A stretch of 64,000 nucleotides of DNA from JBFXJF01 sp050175155. Its GTDB lineage: Bacteria; Bacillota; Bacilli; Tepidibacillales; Tepidibacillaceae. The first letter of the stretch is position 1; each line of letters starts with the position of its first letter. This document shows positions 18,301 to 27,279 of this stretch, in pieces. The position numbers and the translations under genes are program-made. Location: the NCBI GenBank assembly GCA_050175155.1, contig JBFXJF010000001.1, forward strand, positions 1 to 64,000, given 5' to 3'. The notes under the pieces were generated by a model that was not told the DNA's origin, ran no database searches, and saw only the letters and a list, made by a program, of their open reading frames with translations.

Positions 18301-19254
18301 ATGATGAAAAAAAGCTTTTTATGGATAACTATTATAATTTTGTTAGTTGGAATTTTAGCGGGTTGTTCAACTAATTCTAGCGAAACAGATCAAACTAATA
18401 ATAACTTGCAGTCGATTAATTCAAGTGAAACTATATATCCATTATCGATAACAGACTATACAGGTAGTGAAGTGCTAATTCCTGCAGAACCACAAAGAAT
18501 AATAACCTTTTTTCCAAGTAATACAGAAATTTTATATGAATTAGATTTAGATGGTAGAGTGATAGCTGTAACTATTTATGATAATTATCCTGTAAATATA
18601 CAAGAAAAAGTAGAGTATGTTTTTGATGATGGGCTAAATCCAAATATTGAGCAAATATTAAATTTAAAACCCGATCTAATAGTTCTTGGCGCACATGATG
18701 ATCAATTAATCGATTCACTTAAGAAATTAAATATTCCAGTTGTTAAATATAATCCCCAAAGTATAAGTGAGGTTTATCAAACAATCGAGGACTTGGGCGT
18801 AATCACGAATAAGAAAGATGAAGCTTTGAAATTAATAACCGATATGCAGGCAAAGGAACAACTAATAACTAGTAAGGTAGCCTCTATTGATTCAAAAGAG
18901 AGTGTCTGGGTAGAAATAGCTTCTGATTTATGGACTTGTGGAACTGAGACGTTTATGAATGAGTTAATCGAAAAAGCCGGCGGAATTAATATTGTAGATC
19001 AACCAGGTTGGATTCAATATAGTGAAGAAAAGGTGATAGAAAAAAACCCTAAGGTGATTTTTACTACATACGGCTATTATGATCCTAATGCAGTAGCCAA
19101 TGTTTTAAATCGAGAAGGTTGGACTGAAGTTGATGCCATTAAGAATAATCGAGTTTATGATATTAATAGTGACTTAGTGAGTAGACCGGGTCCGCGAGTA
19201 ATTGACGCTATGGAAGAATTTGCAAAAGCAATCTATCCGGATTTGTTTAATTAG
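18301..19254 (+). CDS. Cobalamin ABC importer, substrate-binding lipoprotein
   Basis: About 317 aa. The signal peptide ends in lipobox LAGC (Cys22), followed by a Ser/Asn-rich linker and a periplasmic-binding type III fold: PQRIITFFPSNTEILYEL near the N terminus and VIFTTYGYY near the C terminus. BtuF-type proteins capture corrinoids outside the membrane. Control by the cobalamin riboswitch and the following permease/ATPase genes define the substrate. The start is ATG 18301 or 18304 after AAGGGAGAG. The stop overlaps the possible GTG start of the permease. Confidence 0.92.
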   Translation: MMKKSFLWITIIILLVGILAGCSTNSSETDQTNNNLQSINSSETIYPLSITDYTGSEVLIPAEPQRIITFFPSNTEILYELDLDGRVIAVTIYDNYPVNIQEKVEYVFDDGLNPNIEQILNLKPDLIVLGAHDDQLIDSLKKLNIPVVKYNPQSISEVYQTIEDLGVITNKKDEALKLITDMQAKEQLITSKVASIDSKESVWVEIASDLWTCGTETFMNELIEKAGGINIVDQPGWIQYSEEKVIEKNPKVIFTTYGYYDPNAVANVLNREGWTEVDAIKNNRVYDINSDLVSRPGPRVIDAMEEFAKAIYPDLFN

Positions 19255-20294
19255 TGTTATATATAATGAATAATAAGAAGAAATTAATCTATTGGACAGG
19301 GGGGCTTCTCCTTCTGTTACTTATATCAATTGTTATTACAAGTATGATAGGTTCAGTGAAAGTGCCAATCAACACTGTAGTAAAAATATTGCTTAATAAC
19401 ATACCTTTTGTTGATATAGAACGTACTTGGGGAATTGGTGAAGAGGCAATTATTAATAATCTACGAATCCCTCGAATTTTTTTAGCAATAGTAGTTGGTG
19501 CAATGCTCTCTCTTTCCGGAGTGGCATATCAAGGTATTTTGCATAATCCCTTAGCAGACCCTTATATATTGGGGGTCTCCTCGGGTGCAGCATTGGGTGC
19601 AGCGGGTTCGATGTTGTTCTTGAATGGGAAAATCGGCTATTTTACCGTTCCATTGTTTGCATTGTTAGGTGCACTTTTTGCCTTAGGGTTTGTGATGATA
19701 CTAGCTAATGTTAAAAATCAAAGGGGTAACCATACCTTAATATTGGCTGGAGTTATCATGCAATCTTTAAGCGGTGCGATACTAATGTTTTTAATTACAA
19801 TATCAGGCGATTTAATGGAGTCTATTATTTTTTGGATGATGGGTAGTCTTGCAAATAAGGATTGGTTGGACGTATACGTTCTCTCACCAATTTTACTCCT
19901 TGGGATGATATATCTATTTACGCAATCTCGCGAATTAAACATTATGGCTCTTGGGGAACGGGCAGCAACTCATCTAGGGATGAATGTTGAGAGAAAGAAG
20001 ATTACCATACTTGTTGTTGCCTCTTTTCTTGCAGCTGGAGCAGTATCTTTTGTAGGTATTATTGGGTTTGTAGGTTTGGTTATACCACACTTAATACGAC
20101 TGTTTACTGGTTCTGACCACCGAATATTACTGCCCGTTGCAACTATTGCTGGAGCGATTTTCCTGCTATGGACTGATACCTTGGCACGGACAGTTTTACC
20201 GTCTAGAGAGATTCCTATTGGGGTTCTTACTGCTCTTATCGGGGCACCTGTATTTGCGTATTTTTTAAGGCAAAGTTTAAGGGGGAAGAACTGA
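19254..20294 (+). CDS. Cobalamin ABC importer permease (FecCD/BtuC family)
   Basis: 346-aa permease with about ten membrane helices. The family motif LHNPLADPYILGVSSGAALG lies near residue 100, and the loop before PHLIRLF in the C-terminal half is the ATPase-coupling region. Start options are GTG 19254 (overlapping the btuF stop) or ATG 19266; neither has a strong ribosome site, which suggests translational coupling. It overlaps the ATPase gene by 1 bp. Confidence 0.93.
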   Translation: MLYIMNNKKKLIYWTGGLLLLLLISIVITSMIGSVKVPINTVVKILLNNIPFVDIERTWGIGEEAIINNLRIPRIFLAIVVGAMLSLSGVAYQGILHNPLADPYILGVSSGAALGAAGSMLFLNGKIGYFTVPLFALLGALFALGFVMILANVKNQRGNHTLILAGVIMQSLSGAILMFLITISGDLMESIIFWMMGSLANKDWLDVYVLSPILLLGMIYLFTQSRELNIMALGERAATHLGMNVERKKITILVVASFLAAGAVSFVGIIGFVGLVIPHLIRLFTGSDHRILLPVATIAGAIFLLWTDTLARTVLPSREIPIGVLTALIGAPVFAYFLRQSLRGKN

Positions 20295-21067
20295 TGGAGG
20301 TATATGAGATAAAAGGGTTATCTTTCTCTTACGGTGATAAAAAGGTTCTAGACAATATCTCTTTTACTTTAAATGAAGGGGAAAATTTAGGGATAATTGG
20401 ACCGAATGGTTGTGGAAAAACAACACTTATTAAAGAAATGACCTCAATTCTTCCGATCAATAAGGGTGAAATATTACTAAATGGTAAACCTTTAACTTTT
20501 TACAGTAAAAGAAACTTAGCTAGAAATGTAGCTGTTGTTGAGCAGGATGTAAAACACCAACTACCATTTACTGTTGAGGAAGTAATAGCAATGGGACGTT
20601 ATCCGTGGATGAAACCTTTTGCTAATTTAACAAAAAAGGATTATGAAATTGTTACAAATGTGCTTCTAACGTTTGATCTTTGGGAAAAACGTAACCAATC
20701 TGTAGAAGCGTTATCTGGAGGAGAAAGGCAGTTAGTATCGCTGGCAAGAGCAATGGTTCAGGAACCACGGATACTGTTTCTAGATGAGCCAACGACATAT
20801 TTAGATATAGGGAATCAATTGCTTTTAATGAAACATGTCCGAAATTGGCAAAAAAATATGGGAGTTACCGTCGTTATGGTTCTTCACGATTTAAATTTGG
20901 CTGCACAGTATTGTGATCGGTTACTCCTGATAAATCAAAAAGGAGCAGTTCAAGCAGTCGGGACAGTTGAGGAAGTTTTAAAAGAGGAAATTATCGCAAA
21001 AATATATAATATTAGACCAACAATTGTTAAGCATCCAAAAACAATGATTCCTCAAGTTTTAATCTAA
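20294..21067 (+). CDS. Cobalamin ABC importer ATPase
   Basis: 257 aa. Walker A GPNGCGKTT (residues 36-44), signature LSGGERQ, Walker B ILFLDEPT and switch His in VLHDLNLAAQY are complete. Typical of the FecE/BtuD family that drives siderophore or B12 uptake. It is last in the riboswitch-controlled operon. The two proteins upstream supply the binding protein and permease. Confidence 0.94.
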   Translation: MEVYEIKGLSFSYGDKKVLDNISFTLNEGENLGIIGPNGCGKTTLIKEMTSILPINKGEILLNGKPLTFYSKRNLARNVAVVEQDVKHQLPFTVEEVIAMGRYPWMKPFANLTKKDYEIVTNVLLTFDLWEKRNQSVEALSGGERQLVSLARAMVQEPRILFLDEPTTYLDIGNQLLLMKHVRNWQKNMGVTVVMVLHDLNLAAQYCDRLLLINQKGAVQAVGTVEEVLKEEIIAKIYNIRPTIVKHPKTMIPQVLI

Positions 21068-21184
21068 GAATCTTGTTTTTTTTTGCAGTTAGAGGGGAAT
21101 TTATGGTATAGTTATTGCCGAATAAAGAAAAATTAGTTAAAATAGAAATTCCATATATTTTGACATAATTAAGGGAGAAGTACT

Positions 21185-21703
21185 ATGAGATTAGCAGATT
21201 TTGCACCTAATTTACACGTTAAATCAATTTATGATATTGATTTGATAGCGCTTAAAGAAGCTGGGATAACTTCTATTATTACAGATTTGGATAATACATT
21301 GGTAGAGGCAAATTCCCCTACTTATACACCGAAACTGGTAAAGTGGCTTGATGATTTACAAGAACAAGGTTTTAAAGTAATTATTGTTTCAAATAATAAT
21401 AAAACAAGGGTGTCTGAATTTGCGGATCCTTTGACAGTGCCATATATTCATAAAGCAATGAAACCTTTTGGAAGCCCATATAGAAGGGCATTAGAAAAAA
21501 TAGGTTCTTCGGTAAAGGAAACTGTTGTTATTGGAGATCAATTATTAACAGATATCTATGGTGGTAAGAGGCTGGGGTTTTATACTATCTTAGTAACCCC
21601 AATTTCAAAAAGGGAAGGTAAAGGAACAAGGATAAATCGAAAAATTGAACGAATTATTCTACCTTTACTAAAAAAACGCGGATTATTTACTTGGGAGGAT
21701 TAA
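21185..21703 (+). CDS. YqeG-family HAD phosphatase
   Basis: 172-aa HAD-superfamily (subclass IIIA) enzyme. Motif I DLDNT is at residues 34-38, motif II at IIVSNN, and motif III/IV at VIGDQLLTDIYGG. YqeG proteins are close to phosphatidylglycerophosphate phosphatases, but the physiological substrate of the bacterial enzyme is not settled. It heads the conserved yqe cluster; the next gene begins 5 bp after the stop. Confidence 0.93.
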   Translation: MRLADFAPNLHVKSIYDIDLIALKEAGITSIITDLDNTLVEANSPTYTPKLVKWLDDLQEQGFKVIIVSNNNKTRVSEFADPLTVPYIHKAMKPFGSPYRRALEKIGSSVKETVVIGDQLLTDIYGGKRLGFYTILVTPISKREGKGTRINRKIERIILPLLKKRGLFTWED

Positions 21704-21708
21704 ATTTT

Positions 21709-22818
21709 ATGTCAGTTAAGAAATATTGTAAGGGATGTGGAATAGAGCTTCAGACTGAAGATTCTAAAAAAATTGGTTATATTCCAGAGTCTTCTCTTAA
21801 AGAAGAGCAATCTATTTGCCAAAGGTGTTACCGAATAAAAAATTATAATGAAATTATGCCTAGCGAAATAGATGAAAACGAGTTCTTACAAGTACTAAAC
21901 AACATATCACTTGCAGATTGTTTGGTTATACATATTGCTGATTTATTTGATTTTGATGGCACGTTAATACATGGAATACAACGTTTTATTGGGAAAAATC
22001 CTTTTATTATTGCAGCTAACAAGATGGATCTATTTGCTAGGCCTATAAATCAGGCAAAGGTAAAGTTCTGGCTTTCACAGCATGTAAAAGAGCAGGGACT
22101 TAGTCCTAAGGAGATTTTTTTAATCAGTGCTAACAAAAAAAATGGACTAGAAGAGATTATTAAATATATATCGGAAGAACACAAGAACAAAGACGTTTAT
22201 GTTGTTGGGGCGACTAACGTTGGCAAATCAACCTTTATTAATAATCTAATAACAATCTTACACGGTGAGACACGAGTTGAGTTAACTACCTCAAGGTATC
22301 CAGGGACTACATTAAACATAATTAAGATACCTTTAACAGACAAGAATTATATTATAGACACTCCTGGTATAATTCATCATAACCGTTTTAGTGAGAATGT
22401 TTCACCCGCTACCTTAAAGGAAATATCACCCAAAACAGCGATTAAGCCAAAGGTATACCAACTAAACGGCAATCAAACATTATTTTGGGGCGGATTAGCA
22501 AGAATTGATCAGATAGGCGATACGAAGAATTCCTTTGTTTGTTATCTGTCGAATGAGCTGAAGATCCATCGTACAAAACTAAGTAATGCTGACAGTATGT
22601 ATGAAAAACATCTTGGTGAGTTGCTAAGTCCACCAACAATAGACGAGGCAAAAACTATGCCAAAGCAGGCGAGACACTCGTTTAATATTACAGGAAAAAG
22701 TAAGGTTGACATTGTTATATCCGGTCTGGGTTGGGTAACAGTTGATGGTGATCGAACCAATGTTGATGTATATGTTCCAAAAGGAATAGGAGTTCATATT
22801 AGAAAAGCATTAATTTAG
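21709..22818 (+). CDS. Ribosome biogenesis GTPase YqeH
   Basis: Circularly permuted GTPase for 30S subunit assembly. Order seen: N-terminal zinc finger (CKGCG ... CQRCYR), G4 NKMD, G5 SAN, G1 GATNVGKST, G2 region with YPGTT, G3 DTPG. C-terminal domain about 90 residues. 369 aa. Start ATG 21709 after GGGAGGAT (an earlier in-frame GTG lies before the ribosome site). It sits between yqeG and aroE as in Bacillus. Confidence 0.96.
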   Translation: MSVKKYCKGCGIELQTEDSKKIGYIPESSLKEEQSICQRCYRIKNYNEIMPSEIDENEFLQVLNNISLADCLVIHIADLFDFDGTLIHGIQRFIGKNPFIIAANKMDLFARPINQAKVKFWLSQHVKEQGLSPKEIFLISANKKNGLEEIIKYISEEHKNKDVYVVGATNVGKSTFINNLITILHGETRVELTTSRYPGTTLNIIKIPLTDKNYIIDTPGIIHHNRFSENVSPATLKEISPKTAIKPKVYQLNGNQTLFWGGLARIDQIGDTKNSFVCYLSNELKIHRTKLSNADSMYEKHLGELLSPPTIDEAKTMPKQARHSFNITGKSKVDIVISGLGWVTVDGDRTNVDVYVPKGIGVHIRKALI

Positions 22819-22831
22819 ATGGGAGAAAAAA

Positions 22832-23677
22832 ATGATTAATAGTGAAACGAAACTTATTGGATTAATTGGAGACCCAATCAGCCATTCGAAATCTCCTATA
22901 ATGCATAATACCATGCTTGATAAATTGGGTTTAAACTATCGTTATCTGGCGTTTAATGTAAGTCATAGACGTTTAGAACAGGCCATAGATGGAATTAGGG
23001 CATTGAATATTAAAGGTATTAATGTTACTATTCCTCATAAGGTAAATGTAATGAAGTATCTTGATGATATATCGGAGGAAGCTAAAAGGATTGGTGCAGT
23101 TAATACTATAGTTAATAGAGACGGCAGACTAATAGGGTATAATACTGATGGAGAAGGTTATGTCCGTTCTTTAGTTGAGGAGACGGGTATTAAGCTAGAA
23201 GGTAAAAGGGTAATGCTTTTAGGGGCAGGTGGAGCGGCTAAGGCAATAGCTTATACGTTATCCATGCGAAATCTTGATTCTATTGTAATTGTTAATCGTA
23301 ATCTTGATAAAGCGGCAGAATTAAAGGATGTCATCGGGAAGAATGCTTCCACAGTTAGTGTTGGGATAGATGAGATTAACGATTATATTAATGATGCAGA
23401 GATTATTATTAATACTACTTCGATTGGTTTATATCCAGATATTGAGGAATCATTGATAGATAAAGAATTGATTAAACCAAGTCACCTAGTAAGTGACATC
23501 ATCTATAATCCACTAATTACAAAATTACTAATTGATGCAGATAATAAAGGGGCCATGGTACATACTGGGCTTGGAATGTTCATCTATCAAGGTGCCATTG
23601 CCTTTGAAAAATGGACTGGAGTCTATCCAGATACTAAGTTTATGAGAGATACTGTAATTGATTCGTATAATTTTTGA
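22832..23677 (+). CDS. Shikimate dehydrogenase
   Basis: Reduces 3-dehydroshikimate with NADPH in chorismate synthesis. The substrate-binding motif SHSKSPIMHN is near residue 18 and NVTIPHK holds the catalytic Lys. NADP-binding loop GAGGAAKA, NRN in the cofactor-specificity loop, and GLGMFIYQGA near the C terminus are all present. 281 aa, normal length. It follows yqeH by 13 bp in the conserved cluster. Confidence 0.96.
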   Translation: MINSETKLIGLIGDPISHSKSPIMHNTMLDKLGLNYRYLAFNVSHRRLEQAIDGIRALNIKGINVTIPHKVNVMKYLDDISEEAKRIGAVNTIVNRDGRLIGYNTDGEGYVRSLVEETGIKLEGKRVMLLGAGGAAKAIAYTLSMRNLDSIVIVNRNLDKAAELKDVIGKNASTVSVGIDEINDYINDAEIIINTTSIGLYPDIEESLIDKELIKPSHLVSDIIYNPLITKLLIDADNKGAMVHTGLGMFIYQGAIAFEKWTGVYPDTKFMRDTVIDSYNF

Positions 23678-23704
23678 CTAAAATATAAGGTAGGTTGAAT
23701 TGTT

Positions 23705-23998
23705 ATGTTAACAGGAAAACAAAAGGGGTATTTACGTTCACTTGCTCACCATCTTGATCCTATTGTTCAAGTTGGAAAGGGTGGAGTAAACGATAATATG
23801 ATAAAACAGATTGATGAACTATTAGAAAAAAGAGAGCTGCTAAAGGTATCAATATTGAAGAATAGCACAGAGGAACCGAGCGATGCAGCACAAGCTTTTG
23901 TAGAGGGAACGAATGCAGAGTTAGTTCAAATTATTGGACATACAATAGTTTTATATAAAGAGTCTAAAGAAAATAAAGAGATCCATTTACCGAGGTAA
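23705..23998 (+). CDS. YhbY-family RNA-binding protein
   Basis: 97-aa CRM-domain protein that binds pre-50S ribosomal particles. LTGKQKGYLRSLAHHLDPIV and QVGKGGV (GxxG-like loop) are diagnostic. It lies between aroE and nadD, the standard position (yqeI in Bacillus); the stop is 2 bp before the nadD start. Confidence 0.95.
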   Translation: MLTGKQKGYLRSLAHHLDPIVQVGKGGVNDNMIKQIDELLEKRELLKVSILKNSTEEPSDAAQAFVEGTNAELVQIIGHTIVLYKESKENKEIHLPR

Positions 23999-24000
23999 AA

Positions 24001-24600
24001 ATGAAAAAGATAGGTATAATCGGAGGGACTTATGACCCTATACATATAGGACATCTTATAGCAGCAGATCAGGTTTTGTTTTATCAAAAGCTAGATGAGA
24101 TTTGGTTTATGCCAGCTAATAATCCTCCACATAAGTTAAATCTAAATATAACATCATATGAACATCGGGTTGAAATGCTTAATCATGTATTGATTTTGGA
24201 TTCACGGTATAAAATATGTACAATTGAGATGGAACGAATTGGTCCATCTTATACCATAGACACAATTAAGGAGTTAAAAGTTAGGTATCCTCAAGATAGT
24301 TTTTATTTTATTATCGGCGGAGATATGATTAGGGATTTAGCAAAATGGTATAAGATTGAGGAATTAATTAAACTAGTCCAATTTATTGGACTTGAAAGAA
24401 TCGGTTATACTGATAAAACTCTAACTGAACAAGAAAAACAAATAATAAATAGAGTTATAATGGTGCCAATGCCTCAATTGGAAGTATCCTCTTCATTAAT
24501 TAGAGATTGGGTAAAAATGGGCAGAGATATTCGTTATGTTGTTTTGGAAGGTGTGGAACATTACATAAAGGAGAATAAGCTTTATGGAGATTGGAATTGA
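24001..24600 (+). CDS. Nicotinate-nucleotide adenylyltransferase
   Basis: Makes deamido-NAD from nicotinate mononucleotide and ATP. Nucleotidyltransferase motif GGTYDPIHIGHL (GxFDPxHxGH class) starts the protein; SSSLIRDW is the ISSTxIR-type motif near the C terminus. 199 aa. It overlaps yqeK by 17 bp. Confidence 0.96.
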   Translation: MKKIGIIGGTYDPIHIGHLIAADQVLFYQKLDEIWFMPANNPPHKLNLNITSYEHRVEMLNHVLILDSRYKICTIEMERIGPSYTIDTIKELKVRYPQDSFYFIIGGDMIRDLAKWYKIEELIKLVQFIGLERIGYTDKTLTEQEKQIINRVIMVPMPQLEVSSSLIRDWVKMGRDIRYVVLEGVEHYIKENKLYGDWN

Positions 24601-25162
24601 TTTTTATAAAGATGAACTAAAAAAGCAAGTGAGCAACAGTCGCTATCTTCACTCGTTAGGTGTTGCAAATTGTGCCAAGATATTAGCTGTTAGATTCGGT
24701 GCAGACCCTGAGAAAACAGAGATAGCAGGAATATTACATGACTATTGTAAAGATTTAGATAAGGAAGAACTGATAAGGATAATTGAAGAGACCGACGAAC
24801 TACCTAATGATTTATTAGAATATAATGATGAGATATGGCATGGTCCTGTAGCATCAGTTATCATTAAAGAAAAATTTAATATTACCGACGAAGAGATAAT
24901 AAACTCAATTAGACACCATACCTCAGGGAGAAGAAATATGTCTCTAATCGAGAAGATTGTATGTCTAGCTGACTATATAGAACCTAACAGGAAATTTGAA
25001 GGTGTCGACAAGATTAGAATATTAGCAGAAAAGGATTTGGAGAAGGCACTACTAGCAACTTTAGATGGAACAATAAGATTTTTATTAGAAAAGAAGATGA
25101 AGATATATTATTTAACGTTTGAAGCAAGAAATTGTTTGATAGATGAAATAGCGAAGAAATAA
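24584..25162 (+). CDS. YqeK-family HD-domain diadenosine tetraphosphatase
   Basis: 192-aa metal-dependent HD phosphohydrolase. HD signature ILHDYCKD; upstream His in YLHSLGVANCA; SIRHHTSGR and LADYIEPNR complete the metal-binding set. YqeK enzymes cleave Ap4A symmetrically. It overlaps nadD and precedes rsfS, as usual. Confidence 0.94.
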   Translation: MEIGIDFYKDELKKQVSNSRYLHSLGVANCAKILAVRFGADPEKTEIAGILHDYCKDLDKEELIRIIEETDELPNDLLEYNDEIWHGPVASVIIKEKFNITDEEIINSIRHHTSGRRNMSLIEKIVCLADYIEPNRKFEGVDKIRILAEKDLEKALLATLDGTIRFLLEKKMKIYYLTFEARNCLIDEIAKK

Positions 25163-25174
25163 GGAGGTATACAG

Positions 25175-25531
25175 GTGAATATAACTATAAATGATTTAGC
25201 ACAATTAGCAGCAAAAGCTGCATCTGAAAAAAAGGCAATAGATACTGTGATATTAGATATTAGGGATTTATCTTTAATCGCTGACTATTTTGTGATCTGT
25301 AGTGCTAATTCAGAGACTCAGGTACAAGCAATAGCAAGGGAGATAAAAGAAAAAGTAATTGAAGCAGGCGTAGAGATTAAGGGAATGGAAGGGTTAAGTC
25401 ATGCTAGATGGGTGTTAATAGATTTAGGTGATGTTGTTGTGCATGTCTTCCATAAAGAAGAAAGAGAATTCTACAACTTGGAACGTTTATGGAATAATGC
25501 TCCACGAGTTAATTATAAGGAGATTGAGTAA
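25175..25531 (+). CDS. Ribosome silencing factor RsfS
   Basis: 118 aa, normal for the RsfS/Iojap family, which binds L14 and blocks subunit joining. DYFVICSANSETQVQAIA and HARWVLIDLGDVVVHVF are diagnostic. AAGGAGG is the ribosome site, with a GTG start at 25175. The stop overlaps the cvfB start. Confidence 0.96.
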   Translation: MNITINDLAQLAAKAASEKKAIDTVILDIRDLSLIADYFVICSANSETQVQAIAREIKEKVIEAGVEIKGMEGLSHARWVLIDLGDVVVHVFHKEEREFYNLERLWNNAPRVNYKEIE

Positions 25532-26421
25532 TGAGTTTAAGGACCGGAATGTATCATTTATTAAAAATTGAAAGGGATTCTCCTTTTGGATTTTTTCTTA
25601 GTGATGGAGAAGAGGATGTCTTATTACATATATCCGAAGCTGATAATAGGAACCTAAAAGTGGGGGAAGATGTAGAAGCTTTTTTGTATAATGACCACAA
25701 GGGAAGAATCGCCGCAACATTAGTCAAACCAAAACTAGTTATTGGTGAGGTTGATTTTTTAGAGGTTAAGGATTTTAAAGCGGCAATGGGTTTTTTCTTA
25801 GAAAACTATATAAGTAAACAGGTTCTTTTACCATTATCAGAGTTATCCGAAGATAGGAAAATTTGGCCTATAGAAGGGGACATGTTATTAGTAAAGCTTG
25901 TTTATGATAAGCAGGAAAGATTGCTTGCACAGTTAGTCAGGGAAGAGAGCGATATTAACAGTTACATATCAAAACAATTATCTGAACGTGAAGTGCTTGA
26001 ATTACCTGCGAGCAAGAAGATCTTTTTCGAGGGTATTGTTATCAGGCATTTATCTATGGGTTCACACGTTTATCTAACTGAATACAATCAAATCGGTTTT
26101 CTTCATCAGACAGAGTGCAGTAAGGAAATTAGACTAGGTGAAAAGGTGAATATAAGGGTTAGCTATATTCGTGAAGATAATAAAATTAATTTATCAATGA
26201 GACCGTTGAAGGAAATTAGCATGGTTGAAGATTCTGATCGAATTTTAGAGGTGTTAAAGGAACGTAACGGAGCAATGCCTTATTGGGATAAAACTCCTCC
26301 GGATATAATTTTGCAAAAATTCAACTTAAGTAAAGCAGCCTTTAAGCGTGCACTTGGAAAATTGATGAAGGAAGGAATAGTCTACCAAAAAGATGGTTGG
26401 ACTCATTTGAAAAATGAATAA
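25531..26421 (+). CDS. CvfB-type S1 RNA-binding protein
   Basis: 296 aa with consecutive S1-like OB domains (about 1-65, 68-135, 150-225) and a C-terminal winged helix (about 228-295; KFNLSKAAFKRALGKLMKEG). This architecture matches CvfB/YitL, an RNA-binding regulator of virulence and exoproducts in staphylococci. It is not in the classical Bacillus yqe order, so it is an insertion between rsfS and yqeM. It overlaps yqeM by 8 bp. Confidence 0.88.
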   Translation: MSLRTGMYHLLKIERDSPFGFFLSDGEEDVLLHISEADNRNLKVGEDVEAFLYNDHKGRIAATLVKPKLVIGEVDFLEVKDFKAAMGFFLENYISKQVLLPLSELSEDRKIWPIEGDMLLVKLVYDKQERLLAQLVREESDINSYISKQLSEREVLELPASKKIFFEGIVIRHLSMGSHVYLTEYNQIGFLHQTECSKEIRLGEKVNIRVSYIREDNKINLSMRPLKEISMVEDSDRILEVLKERNGAMPYWDKTPPDIILQKFNLSKAAFKRALGKLMKEGIVYQKDGWTHLKNE

Positions 26422-27178
26422 TTATAGCAGTTTTGCCTACGTCTATGATCAATTAATGAGTGACGCCCCATATGAGGAATGGATAGATTTTACCAATGCT
26501 ATTATTGAAAAATACGGAATAAACCCCAAGGAAATTATCGATATAGGTTGTGGTACAGGCAACCTATCTATTCCATTGAGTAAGCTCGGTTACGAAATGA
26601 TTGGTGTAGATCTATCTAATGAAATGCTTGCAATTGCAAAAGAAAAAATGATCTTAAATAATGTTTCGTTCCTATTAATTGAACAGGATATGCTAGAGTT
26701 AGATTTAGACATTACTGCTAAATTAATAATAAGCTATTGTGACTCCCTCAATTACTTATCTGGTATTGAGGAAATTAAAACAGCCTTCACTAAAATACAT
26801 AAACACCTAGGAATGGGTGGTTATTTTATATTTGATTTACATTCAGCCTATAAACTAACTGATATTTATAACGGCCAGACATATGCCTGGAATGACGAAG
26901 ACGTATCGATTATCTGGCTGACAGATGTAAATGTAACAGAACTAACTGTAGAACACGATTTGACCTTTTTCATCAAAAAGGAAGATGGGAGCTATGCTAA
27001 ATTTCAAGAAATCCACAACCAAAGGACATACCAAGTCGACGTCATAAAGGAATTATTAGAAGAGACAGGCTTTGAACTATTGGACGTATACGGTGACTTC
27101 GAACAAGAACCAGTAACAGAAACAACAGAAAGAATATTTTACGTAGCAAGGAAAAAACGCGGGGACGGCTCTTCTTAA
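26414..27178 (+). CDS. Class I SAM-dependent methyltransferase (YqeM)
   Basis: 254-aa Rossmann-fold methyltransferase. SAM loop DIGCGTGNLS (motif I), acidic residue in GVDLS (motif II) and FDLHS later. It has the usual yqeM position after rsfS/cvfB; substrate unknown. The last residues (RGDGSS) and stop codon are encoded by a GGGGACGG-repeat half unit (27161-27176), so the natural 3' end has apparently been replaced or extended by the repeat. Confidence 0.9.
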   Translation: MNNYSSFAYVYDQLMSDAPYEEWIDFTNAIIEKYGINPKEIIDIGCGTGNLSIPLSKLGYEMIGVDLSNEMLAIAKEKMILNNVSFLLIEQDMLELDLDITAKLIISYCDSLNYLSGIEEIKTAFTKIHKHLGMGGYFIFDLHSAYKLTDIYNGQTYAWNDEDVSIIWLTDVNVTELTVEHDLTFFIKKEDGSYAKFQEIHNQRTYQVDVIKELLEETGFELLDVYGDFEQEPVTETTERIFYVARKKRGDGSS

Positions 27179-27237
27179 ACAAAGGGGACGGTTCTTTTTG
27201 TTTAATTAAAAACAAAAAGAACCGTCCCCTTTGTTTT
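27177..27237. repeat. GGGGACGGTTCT hairpin repeat, copy 1
   Basis: AAACAAAGGGGACGGTTCTT and its reverse complement face each other around TTAATTAAA. It is followed by TTTTTTT, so it can terminate yqeM transcription. A diverged half unit (GGGGACGGCTCTTCTT) precedes it at 27161. Confidence 0.9.
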
Positions 27238-27279
27238 TTTAAAGTACATTTACCCTTTGTTTTTTATGTTTTTTACACT

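Noticed and set aside
18183..18374. 63-aa frame over the riboswitch terminator
   Set aside because: Overlaps the expression platform and the start of btuF; no ribosome site.
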